Positions 27,139 through 34,474 of a stretch of 64,000 nucleotides of DNA are shown here, piece after piece. Position numbers and translations under genes: made by a program. The notes beneath the pieces are model-generated. The model had not been told where the DNA came from. It did no database searches and saw nothing but the letters and a program-made list of their open reading frames with translations. This DNA is from DASXQK01 sp963724385 (GTDB taxonomy: Bacteria > Pseudomonadota > Alphaproteobacteria > Dongiales > Dongiaceae), in the NCBI GenBank assembly GCA_963724385.1, contig CAVRUJ010000001.1, positions 2,356,001 to 2,420,000 of the forward strand, written 5' to 3'. Positions within the stretch are counted from its first letter, which is position 1; the number at the start of each line of letters is the position of its first letter.

Positions 27139-28068
27139 TTACGCCGGCCCGCTCGAGTAGACGGCGATGACTTCCCCGATGTCGCTGAGCGCTCGTTCCG
27201 TCGCCGCGAAACCCTCGGCGATGCCTTCGGCGGCGCGGTCGAATTCCAGCAGCCCGATATGGCCGAGGCGGGGCGAGATGGAGACGTCCGGCGGCTCGCC
27301 CGCCAAGCGGCTGCGGGTGATGCGATCCTGCATGATGTTGAGGGATTGCACCATGACGCCGAACAGGCTGGGCGCGCCCGACACCCGTCCAAAGACGCCC
27401 TTCAGCCAGCCGCTCAGGCCGTGCTCCGTCTTGCTCGCGACCTCGGGAAATTCATGCAGCAGATCAAAGCCGGCGGCCCGCGGGATGTCTTGTTCGGCGT
27501 GCCTGGTCCGGCCGATGATATCGGCATGGAGGTTGACGGCGATGACGATCTGCGCCCCCATCGCCCGGCAGAGTGAGACGGGCAGGGGATTGACCAGCGC
27601 CCCGTCCACCAGCCACCGGCCGTTCCACAGGATGGGTGCGAAAACGCCGGGAAGTGAGATCGTCGCCCTCAGCGCATCGACGAGATTGCCGCGGGCGAGC
27701 CAGACTTCATGGCCGGTGACCAGGTCGGTCGCCACGCAGGTAAAAGGGATGGGGAGGGCTTCGATCGCTGTCTCGCCCAAATGCCGGCGCATGATCGCGG
27801 CCAGGCGGTTGCCCCCGATCATGCCACCGCCCGAGGCATGGAAGTCGAGATAGCCGACGATCCGAAGCTTGTTGAGGCCGCGGGCCCAGTCCTCGATCAC
27901 GTCCAGCTTTCCGGCCAGATGGATGGCGCCCACCAGCGCGCCCACCGAGGTTCCGCAAAGGATATCGGGCCTGATATCCGCCTTGGCGAGCGCGCGCAAC
28001 ACGCCGATATGGGCCCAGCCGCGTGCGCCGCCCCCGCCTAGAGCCAAGCCGATCAGCGGCCGGGGCAT
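27139..28068 (-). CDS. Patatin-like phospholipase (RssA-type)
   Basis: The protein (about 309 residues) has the oxyanion motif GLALGGGGARGWAHIG, the nucleophile elbow GTSVGA (GxSxG) and the dyad Asp in VDGALVNPLPV, so the Ser-Asp dyad is intact. It resembles bacterial RssA-like patatins that hydrolyse acyl lipids. Either ATG 28068 or the TTG at 28077 could start it; the upstream ThDP-enzyme gene stops at 28079, so the two are probably co-transcribed. No membrane span is visible. Confidence 0.85.
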   Translation of the reverse strand: MPRPLIGLALGGGGARGWAHIGVLRALAKADIRPDILCGTSVGALVGAIHLAGKLDVIEDWARGLNKLRIVGYLDFHASGGGMIGGNRLAAIMRRHLGETAIEALPIPFTCVATDLVTGHEVWLARGNLVDALRATISLPGVFAPILWNGRWLVDGALVNPLPVSLCRAMGAQIVIAVNLHADIIGRTRHAEQDIPRAAGFDLLHEFPEVASKTEHGLSGWLKGVFGRVSGAPSLFGVMVQSLNIMQDRITRSRLAGEPPDVSISPRLGHIGLLEFDRAAEGIAEGFAATERALSDIGEVIAVYSSGPA

Positions 28069-28078
28069 CCGGGTCAAG

Positions 28079-29671
28079 CTATGCGAGGAAGGCCGCGTCC
28101 TGGCGGACCTCGATCACCGTCGGTCCATCGGCCGAAAAGGCGTCCTTCAGCGACTGGGTCAGCTCCGCCAGGCTTGTCGGCTGGCGCGCATGGCAGTGGA
28201 AAGCCCGGGCAAGGGCCTGGAAGTCCGGGTTGCGCGGCTTGACGGCGATCTCGGGAATGCCGCGTCCGACCATGTCGCCCGCGATCTGGCCAAGCGCATC
28301 GTTGTTCCAAAGCAGCACGGCAAGAGGCATGCGTAGCTCCGCCGCAGTCGCCAGCTCCTGGACGGTGAACAGCAGGCCGGCATCGCCGGCGAGCGCGACC
28401 ACCGCGCGATCCGGCGCCGCAAGCTTGGCGCCGATGGCGGCGGGCAGCGCGTAGCCCAGCGTGCCGAAGCCTTGCGGGTGGAACCAGGTCCTTGGCCGCT
28501 GGCAGCGGAAGTAGCAGTTCCCGGTATAGGCGATCTGGGTCATGTCGGAGGCAACCATGCCGTCGTCGGGGAGCGCCGAGCGAAGGGCATCGAGAACCGC
28601 AATGTGCTTTCGCTGCAGGGGGCGCCATTCCGCGAGGTTGGCTGCGCGGATGCCCGCCAGGCGCTTTGCATCCGGCGCCGGCCTCGGCTTGATGGCGGCG
28701 GCGAGCGCCTTCAGCGTCGCGCCGGCGTCGGCGAGGATGGCGACCGCCGCCGGGTAATCGCGGCTCATGTTGCGCGGATCAAGGTCGATGCGGACAAGCT
28801 TCCCCTTGATGGGCAGGGCCGCGGTCCAATGCTCCGTCTCGGCCAGCTCCGTTCCCACGGCCACCACGACGTCCGCCTCGCCGAGCAAAGCCAAGGTCGC
28901 TTTCTGTGCCAGGGTCGAGCCGAGGCTTTGGGGGTGGTCGTCCGGGACATATCCCTTAGCAGCCACCGTCGGCACGAGAATGGCGCCGGACTTCTCGACG
29001 AAGGCCTTCAGGGGATCGACCGCCTCGACGCTGCCGCCGCCGGCGATCACCACCAGAAGCTTGGCCGTCTGGATCAGCTTCGCGGCGGACGCGACCGACG
29101 CCGCATCGGGCACCGGTCGGCGCCGGCGGCCCCGGCTGTCCTCGGCCGGAACGCCCGGCCCCGACAGCACGTCGAGGGGAATCTCGATATGCACCGGCCG
29201 AGGCCGCCCCGTCTCGAAAACGGCATAGGCATCGGCCATGGCCCGGGGCAGCTCTTCGGGCTTCATGATGGTACGGGAGAAGGCCGTGAGCGGCGCCATC
29301 ACGGCTTGCTGATCGGTGATCTCATGCAGGCGGCCGCGACCCTTGCCCAAGTCATCGCGGGCATTGACGCTGCTCAGCACCAACATGGGAACGGAATCGG
29401 AAAACGCCTGACCGATGGCGGTTCCGGCATTGACGACGCCCGGCCCGGTAATGAGCACGCAGACCCCGGGTTTGCCCGAGGCGCGGGCATAGCCGTCGGC
29501 CATGAAACCTGCCCCCTGCTCATGCCGGACGCCCACATGGCGGATCGCGCTCTGGGCCAAACCTCGGTAGAAATCGAGGGTATGAACGCCCGGAATGCCG
29601 AAAACCGTGTCCACGCCATTGGCTTCCAAGAAGGCGACGGCGGACTGGCCGCAGGTTTGATTCATGACCAC
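28079..29671 (-). CDS. ThDP-dependent decarboxylase/acetolactate-synthase-like (AruI-type)
   Basis: The ~530-residue protein has a full acetolactate-synthase-like layout. The N-terminal pyrimidine-binding domain contains the activating Glu in RHEQGAGFMADGYARA, followed by a central domain and a C-terminal PP domain with LAGDAGLLFTVQELA and WNNDALGQI at the Mg/ThDP site. The N-terminus MNQTCGQSAVAFLEANGVDTVFGIPGVHT is split here as MNQTCGQSAVAF plus VDTVFGIPGVHT; it resembles proteins annotated 5-guanidino-2-oxopentanoate decarboxylase. The GTG at 29671 has AGGAG 7 bases upstream; ATG 29665 is the alternative. The 2-oxo acid substrate is uncertain. Confidence 0.82.
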   Translation of the reverse strand: MVMNQTCGQSAVAFLEANGVDTVFGIPGVHTLDFYRGLAQSAIRHVGVRHEQGAGFMADGYARASGKPGVCVLITGPGVVNAGTAIGQAFSDSVPMLVLSSVNARDDLGKGRGRLHEITDQQAVMAPLTAFSRTIMKPEELPRAMADAYAVFETGRPRPVHIEIPLDVLSGPGVPAEDSRGRRRRPVPDAASVASAAKLIQTAKLLVVIAGGGSVEAVDPLKAFVEKSGAILVPTVAAKGYVPDDHPQSLGSTLAQKATLALLGEADVVVAVGTELAETEHWTAALPIKGKLVRIDLDPRNMSRDYPAAVAILADAGATLKALAAAIKPRPAPDAKRLAGIRAANLAEWRPLQRKHIAVLDALRSALPDDGMVASDMTQIAYTGNCYFRCQRPRTWFHPQGFGTLGYALPAAIGAKLAAPDRAVVALAGDAGLLFTVQELATAAELRMPLAVLLWNNDALGQIAGDMVGRGIPEIAVKPRNPDFQALARAFHCHARQPTSLAELTQSLKDAFSADGPTVIEVRQDAAFLA

Positions 29672-29738
29672 GGTGGGTCTCCTGGTAGGGACGTCGGGAA
29701 TCTGCCCGATGGGAGAGCGAGCAGCAAGCCGCCGCGGT

Positions 29739-30278
29739 CTATTGGGCTGGTCCGACCGACTTGCTCAGCGCCTCGACCAGCTTGGCGACCATCGGCCCGG
29801 TGGCAACGAGAGGATCGGCATCCGGCTTGAGGTCGGTTATCTCGCCCCGCCAGATGTAGTGGCCCGAGGATCGCTCGTAGAGGCCGAGCGTGATCCGGAA
29901 TGTGTGGGGGATCTTGTTCGCCGGCTGCGTGGCGCCGCCGATGAGCTCGTTCTGACTGGTGTTGATGGTGATATGCACCTGGGCGTTGTTCTGCGGCCCC
30001 GCCCCGAGGCTGCTGCCGGTTCGGCCTGTCGTATCGGCCGCTACGGCAAAGATCAGGCCTGCGTCCTCGCTGAATTGGAATCCCTTGTCGGTCAAGGTTT
30101 GGCGCAGGCTCTGATCGACATGATCGGTGATCTCGCTGTTGTCGGCCGGCTCGGTATTGAACGCCGCACCCGCCGGCACGCGGCCATAGCTTACGACGGC
30201 GATCTGCATCGGGTCATCGGCCCAGGCAGCCGTGGTGACCAACAGGATGGCTGCGGCCAAACTCGTCCAGCGGTTCAT
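29739..30278 (-). CDS. Exported DUF4136-like hypothetical protein
   Basis: The ~179-residue protein has a signal peptide (SLAAAILLVTTAAWA). The mature domain includes VDQSLRQTLTDKGFQFSEDAG and a C-terminal GHYIWRGEITDLKPDADP, a layout like the DUF4136 family of envelope lipoproteins, though no lipobox Cys is present. A double Met occurs at the start; ATG 30278 follows TCCTCC-complementary GGAGGAATTG. The role is unknown. Confidence 0.6.
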   Translation of the reverse strand: MNRWTSLAAAILLVTTAAWADDPMQIAVVSYGRVPAGAAFNTEPADNSEITDHVDQSLRQTLTDKGFQFSEDAGLIFAVAADTTGRTGSSLGAGPQNNAQVHITINTSQNELIGGATQPANKIPHTFRITLGLYERSSGHYIWRGEITDLKPDADPLVATGPMVAKLVEALSKSVGPAQ

Positions 30279-30390
30279 CAATTCCTCCGTATCTGCTTAT
30301 TATGCAGTATGACAAGGCCTAAGGGCAGGGGGCTTCAAAATTTGGCGGAAATGCTGGGCTTGCGACTGGCGTCGGGCCGCCGCGGACGCG

Positions 30391-30414
30391 TTTGCTGGCG
30401 GTAACGCCGGCGGT
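30391..30414 (+). repeat. Candidate left attachment repeat (attL-like)
   Basis: This 24-base stretch beginning TTTGCTGGCGGTAACGCC matches 57505-57528 at 23 of 24 positions in the same orientation. The right copy lies 12 bases upstream of the integrase start, the usual location of an attachment site. The pair would bound a 27.1-kb element. The sequence is GC-rich and internally repetitive, so chance similarity is possible. Confidence 0.35.
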
Positions 30415-30591
30415 TGGGCGTTCCCTATATGGACGCGGCTACGGTCCGGGTCGGAGAATCGCCTGGGTTCGATGGCTTCCGGGGTTTTGCCGGCGGCCTT
30501 TGGCCGGCGTGGACTGCGGCTTGCTCCGCCTATACGGCGACGCCAGCTCGGTTGCCGGGCCGCATAGCGCAGTATCTCGACCATCGAATCG

Positions 30592-31052
30592 TCAGCCGGC
30601 GGCCTTGGCAATGGCCTTGGTCAGCTCGAACACGCCGTTTCCGCACCCGGGGCTCGGCGATCTTGTAGTAGGCGCGTACCAACTCGAGGGTCTCGCGTTT
30701 CGCCAGCGGGTCCGGTTCGGCCGCGGCCTTCTGCAACTTCGACGCGGGAACTCCCATCAGCCGGCTCGGCGACTTGTCGGCTACGCCCGCCTCCATCTCC
30801 TCGAAGAAATAGGAGATCGGTACATCGAGAACCCGCGCCAGGTCGAACAGCCGGCTGGAGCCGACGCGGTTGCCGCCGCGCTCGTATTTCTGCATCTGCT
30901 GGAAGGTGAGGCCGATCGCTTCGGCCAGCTTCTCCTGGCTCATGCCCGAGGAGCGTGCGCCGCTGGCGGATCCGCCGGCCGACATGGACGTCGATCGGGT
31001 TCGGGAAGCCTTTGCTGGCCATGCGGCCGGAGGATTTGCGGGGCTTGCGCAT
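30592..31052 (-). pseudogene. XRE-family HTH regulator with two frameshifts
   Basis: Fragments read NPIDVHVGRRIRQRRTLLG, then MSQEKLAEAIGLTFQQMQKYERGGNRVGSS..., then KRVFELTKAIAKAAG. Together they form a typical alphaproteobacterial XRE regulator of ~152 residues. The first junction needs removal of one base from CCC at 30945-30947, the second one base from CC at 30635-30636; the stop is then at 30592. The start may be 31052 or the ATG at 31022. It would bind DNA as a repressor. It lies just inside the candidate left attachment repeat and may be the element's regulator or a decayed chromosomal gene. Confidence 0.7.
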
Positions 31053-31143
31053 AGGGGTGCCAATCAATTTTGATGCGTATTCGGCTACCAGATCGCAGGT
31101 CCTGGCTGCCGTGAAGTCCGCCGCTTTGGCGAGCGCGCCGCAG

Positions 31144-31230
31144 TCAGTTCACGGGCTCCCCTTCCCGCCTCCCCCGCCCCAGCTCGTCGATAGCCTTGAG
31201 AATCCGGCGCCAGGTCGTGGCCCCGATCAT
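31144..31230 (-). CDS. 28-residue ORF coupled to its upstream neighbour
   Basis: The ATG at 31230 overlaps the stop of the ORF at 31227-31370 as ATGA. The product is short and basic (MIGATTWRRILKAIDELGRG...). The overlap style resembles compact phage gene strings. The function is unknown and the evidence is limited to coupling. Confidence 0.3.
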   Translation of the reverse strand: MIGATTWRRILKAIDELGRGRREGEPVN

Positions 31231-31370
31231 GTCGCCGCCTCGAGGAGCTGATCGGCGCGCTCGGCCGCCCGCAGGCCGGCATCGTCGCCGTCCTGGTCAA
31301 TGAGCGGCTTGGCGGCGAGGAAGATGTCGGGATCGGAGGTAAAGTTCCGCCGGGCCGTTGTCGCGTTCAC
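31227..31370 (-). CDS. 47-residue ORF, acidic C-terminus
   Basis: The GTG at 31370 begins NATTARRNFTSDPDIFLAAK..., and the product ends with an acidic, Ala-rich stretch AAERADQLLEAAT. It overlaps the next ORF by four bases. It shows protein-like composition compared with the other frames. The function is unknown. Confidence 0.35.
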   Translation of the reverse strand: MNATTARRNFTSDPDIFLAAKPLIDQDGDDAGLRAAERADQLLEAAT

Positions 31371-31408
31371 GCGACCGCCGAATACATAGAATCGGGAGCT
31401 GACCGCAT

Positions 31409-31760
31409 CTATTCAGTCATCGTGGGCGCGGTTCGCCGGAAGCGCCAGTTTTTTGTCGTATGGTCGCGGCTCATCTGAGGCGTGGTTTGCGACGCTGAGT
31501 CGGGTCCCGATTGTGTAACGGTTGAGGTTGCGGAGGGCTCGGCGGGGCACATCGCCCCGACCTCTCGGGCCGACCGCAGCGCGACGGCCGGAGAGCATTC
31601 GGAGAGCCTTCTCGCGCGGCCGAAGGCAGGACGGACGCGGATCCGGGCGGCGCCCTCGACAACGCGGGCGGCGATCTTGAGCAGGCGCAAGCGCAAGGTG
31701 GTCAACTCGGCGGTCCTCCAGAAGGAGCGCCTGGGCGCGGCGGCGCGCGGCTAGTGCAGC
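31409..31760 (-). pseudogene. IS1380-like transposase C-terminal remnant
   Basis: Reading one minus-strand frame gives RRSFWRTAELTTLRLRLLK followed by IAARVVEGAARIRVR, which matches the C-terminal pattern of IS1380-family transposases. Only about 60-100 residues can be recognised, and the frame is open at neither end in a normal way. No terminal inverted repeats were found around it. It is best read as the fossil of an insertion sequence. Confidence 0.5.
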
Positions 31761-31902
31761 GACCAGTCGGCGGCGGTGTCCCGCTAACTCCGCCGTTCGG
31801 CTACGGGGAACCATGGTCCCGGCGGCTTCCCGGCCCTCTGCCCTAGTCGTGTCAGCGGCGCCCGCGCCCGCGTCTCTCGCCGTATGATCGCGGCTCATCG
31901 AC

Positions 31903-32082
31903 GTGGGGACGGCTCGGGCGGTGCTGGACGCTGATCGCACCGATGCCGTGCTGGTGGAGGGGCCCGGCGGGCCGCCGGAAATCAAGCCGGGCTTCGAGAC
32001 GGAAACAGCCGCCGAGGCATGGCTCTATCGGTTCAGGCGCAGGCGGAAACAGCACCACCAGCCAAAGGCACGGCTCCCATAG
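31903..32082 (+). CDS. 59-residue hypothetical protein
   Basis: From GTG 31903 the frame reads VLDADRTDAVLVEGPGG and FETETAAEAWLYRFRRRR, a short protein with an amphipathic helix near the end. A related pattern (GFVNEAKAEAWLAEQKR) occurs at about 54.5 kb, suggesting a small repeated gene family in this block. The ribosome site is weak. The function is unknown. Confidence 0.35.
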   Translation: MGTARAVLDADRTDAVLVEGPGGPPEIKPGFETETAAEAWLYRFRRRRKQHHQPKARLP

Positions 32083-33068
32083 CCCTCAGTTCAGCCGCTG
32101 GCTTTCAGTCGATCTGCGTCGGCGGCGAACTACTCAGGAGTTTGACCAAGCGCCAGGTCAATCAGACTGCTTATAGAATGCCCATTGAGGTCGCACCCCT
32201 TGAAGAAGCGGACGTAAAGCCAGCCATCAGGCAACGTATCGTCGCACAGACAAGCGGAAACTCGAAGAGATGCGATGTCGTCTTCGGAAGGAAATCGATT
32301 GTTTCGAGTGGCATCGTGGCATTGACACTGGTCGTAAGAGGATATGTTCTCCTGAAGCGGCACCTCAAGAAGGAGCTGGAACTCGTCACAGCGTGCGACG
32401 ACAGGGACACAACGCAAACGCTAACCCAAGCTTTCAATCAGACGGGATTAGCAAAGATAGAAGGCTCACAGCCCAATCCATATCGAACCAGACTGAAGTC
32501 TCCTACGACGATAGCCTAAACTTTCGGCGAATGCCGCGCCACCATTTCCGGAAATGGTAGGTGAGTCAACGTTGATATCCTCCTCCAGGGAAACAAAGAC
32601 GGCAGCTACTCGCTAATGCTGCATGTCGAGCCCTGACATCGGTGTAAGAGAAACCCTAGCAGCAAATCCCCAGTCCGCGATAAACATCAGCTTTCCGAAC
32701 GCCCCTAACCCCCCGTTTCGGCGGGAGCGGCGACCCCTTAATCCGACATTCACCGGATAACCGGCTTGCTGAGCCAAGATTGCCGCCGAACGATGGCAGT
32801 CGCAAGACGTGCCCTCACCAAGAGCGGCAACATGCTCCAACGGCCGGTAACATGGGCATGCTGCGCGTGGGAAGTGCCGAAATTGCCTTCATCAAGACGC
32901 ACCTCTACCATGGTTCTTACTGGAATTCATGACGACCGGACGCGCATCTGGGGTCCTCTGGTGGAATCGATATCCGCGGTAGTCACTATCGCTGGTTGAT
33001 GCCGGGCGGAGTACCGAATTTCAATCGGTAGGATTCAGCCTAAGACGCCAGCGTCGCCGGTCAGCAGC
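32083..33068. other. Gene-poor, lower-GC stretch with a repeat copy
   Basis: An open frame at 32019-32519 (+) has no recognisable domain and no ribosome site, and opposite-strand frames are equally open, so I do not call a gene. Base composition drops relative to neighbours between about 32,150 and 32,600. The end of the interval (32966-33033) contains one copy of the short repeat described separately. Confidence 0.4.
32966..33033 (+). repeat. Dispersed short repeat, copy 1
   Basis: It contains CGATATCCGCGGTAG and GGGCGGAGTACCGAATTTCA. One frame reads IDIRGSHYRWLMPGGVPNF, followed by N-R-stop. Copies 2 (50872-50937) and 3 (54721-54793) end the same way, with a stop at the same place. Confidence 0.55.
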
Positions 33069-33524
33069 TCAACCCGCCTCGCGGTCATCGTTGCTTCTTT
33101 TTCTGGGTGGGGGCGCGATGACGGCGGGGATCTGTCGAACGCTGTAACCGCCGGACTTCACCCGCCAAGTGCTCACCCTCGCGGGCGCAATCTTCCGATT
33201 ATCGAGGAAATCCCCAACTGCCTTCGTCGGCGTACCCGGAGCCGATTTGCAGGCAGCGTGAACGGAAGCATTGCGGCGGTCTCGCCACTCGTCGACGCAC
33301 TCGCGAAGGTCGCGTTCTTCATTTCTTTCGTGTTTGCGCCAAAGCGAAACCAGATCGCCGAGACTTAACCTTTCCGGCTTCTTCTTCGTTGTCGCACCAC
33401 GGCCCAACAGCATCGAAGTCAAGCGGTCCGAGATGATTGACTCGCAGAGTGCGGTGGCCTCAAGCGAGTATCCGGCCGCCAATGCCTCTTTTGATTCGTC
33501 GAAAAGCGTAGCGGTAGCTGTCAT
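33069..33524 (-). CDS. HEPN-like hypothetical protein
   Basis: The 151-residue protein starts with a helix rich in Ala/Leu/Glu (SKEALAAGYSLEATALCESI) and contains ECVDEWRDRRNASVHAACK. The R-N-x-x-x-H spacing matches the Rx4-6H motif of HEPN nucleases and nucleotidyltransferase partners. Whole-domain similarity to HEPN is by pattern only. The C-terminus is basic (APPPRKRSNDDREAG). No nucleotidyltransferase gene is adjacent. It could be an RNase-like defence or toxin component or a neutral hypothetical protein. Confidence 0.45.
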   Translation of the reverse strand: MTATATLFDESKEALAAGYSLEATALCESIISDRLTSMLLGRGATTKKKPERLSLGDLVSLWRKHERNEERDLRECVDEWRDRRNASVHAACKSAPGTPTKAVGDFLDNRKIAPARVSTWRVKSGGYSVRQIPAVIAPPPRKRSNDDREAG

Positions 33525-33723
33525 ACTTAGCCAAGTTTGCCATGGATGTTCCTCCCGATGGCGCTCGATTGCCGCAATAGCGACTTGAGAAGCCTACGGC
33601 GACGGATACCAAGCTGCAACCTCGCCGACGGGGCGGACGCCAGCACTATGGTGATGGGTATGGCCATCATGGCGACGAGCCCCGCAATGCCGATAGCCCC
33701 GAGCGGCGTTGTCGGCGCTCACG

Positions 33724-34131
33724 TCACGGCGGCAGGACGCGAATGTAACCCTGTGGTGCGCGCTTAACCGATCCGCCGCCAGGCTTCTTGAAGGATGTCG
33801 CCTCGCACGAGACAGGGCAGATTTGCGTTATAACGAGTGTGTATTCCCGTGGCTGACGCTTGTCGTCCTTCCATTTCTGTCGCCAAGGCTCCGGTTTGAA
33901 GTCAGCATTCTCGTAGTGCGCTGGCTTGAACCGAAGGATTTCATTGATCATGGCTTTGTGTTCAACCTGTCTGCCGGCGACGTGGATGAACCCAAGCATC
34001 GGAAAAGAGAAGTGCTTCTTCTTGATCTTGAACCCCACGGTCCAATACAGGGCTTTGTGACATGCAAGATGCTTTATCGCATCGGCAGGGTCCCCCACGC
34101 GCCGGTTCGAGCTGAATAGGATGGCATCCAT
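33724..34131 (-). CDS. Duplicated hypothetical protein, copy A
   Basis: From ATG 34131, with GGGAGA upstream, the product has 135 residues: MDAILFSSNRRVGDPADAIK, then YWTVGFKIKKKHFSFPMLGF, and it ends GYIRVLPP. A second copy at 50280-50696 is roughly four-fifths identical by eye. The compact alpha/beta pattern with an aromatic YWTVGFK strand and IHVAG strand faintly recalls PUA/EVE-like domains, but I cannot assign it. Conservation of both copies at protein level suggests selection after duplication. Confidence 0.6.
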   Translation of the reverse strand: MDAILFSSNRRVGDPADAIKHLACHKALYWTVGFKIKKKHFSFPMLGFIHVAGRQVEHKAMINEILRFKPAHYENADFKPEPWRQKWKDDKRQPREYTLVITQICPVSCEATSFKKPGGGSVKRAPQGYIRVLPP

Positions 34132-34474
34132 GGCTTCTCCCTTGATAGCTATCGTGCCGAGAAATAGCAGACCAAGTCTCGCCGAGACCCTGGACAAGAT
34201 GCTACATAATTCCGCCGAATTCCACCCACCAGCCCCTACAGGCCTAACGTTGCTGGCGCCAAAGAGGATTGCCCGATCGACCTGGACTTGCACGCCTACG
34301 GCCTCCCCGCCGGCCGATGGTGGTGGCTGTCACGAGTTGCGGGCAGTCACGGGCCGCCGGCGGCCGCGGAGACGGCCTTGCCGTCCAGGCTCGCCGCGCC
34401 TCCAAATGATCCACGTTTACCGCCAAACTACCCCAATTGATGGGCATCTCAGGTCGTGACGCCACACTGGCGCC
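34132..34474. promoter_or_regulatory. Upstream region of copy A, part of a long direct repeat
   Basis: The first ~155 bases are similar to the region upstream of copy B (50697-50855), including CTACATAATTCCGCC, so the promoter was duplicated with the gene. The remainder to 34474 holds no gene I can support. Confidence 0.4.

Noticed and set aside
30300..30591. tRNA gene as integration site near the left repeat
   Set aside because: No cloverleaf or conserved GGTTCAATCC-type T-arm could be found on either strand.
31413..31985. 191-codon minus-strand open frame as an intact gene
   Set aside because: Arg/Ala/Pro-rich composition with no domain. A neighbouring frame carries the recognisable IS1380 transposase remnant instead.
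32019..32519. 166-codon plus-strand open frame
   Set aside because: No ribosome site, no recognisable domain, and equally open frames on the other strand; composition does not single it out.
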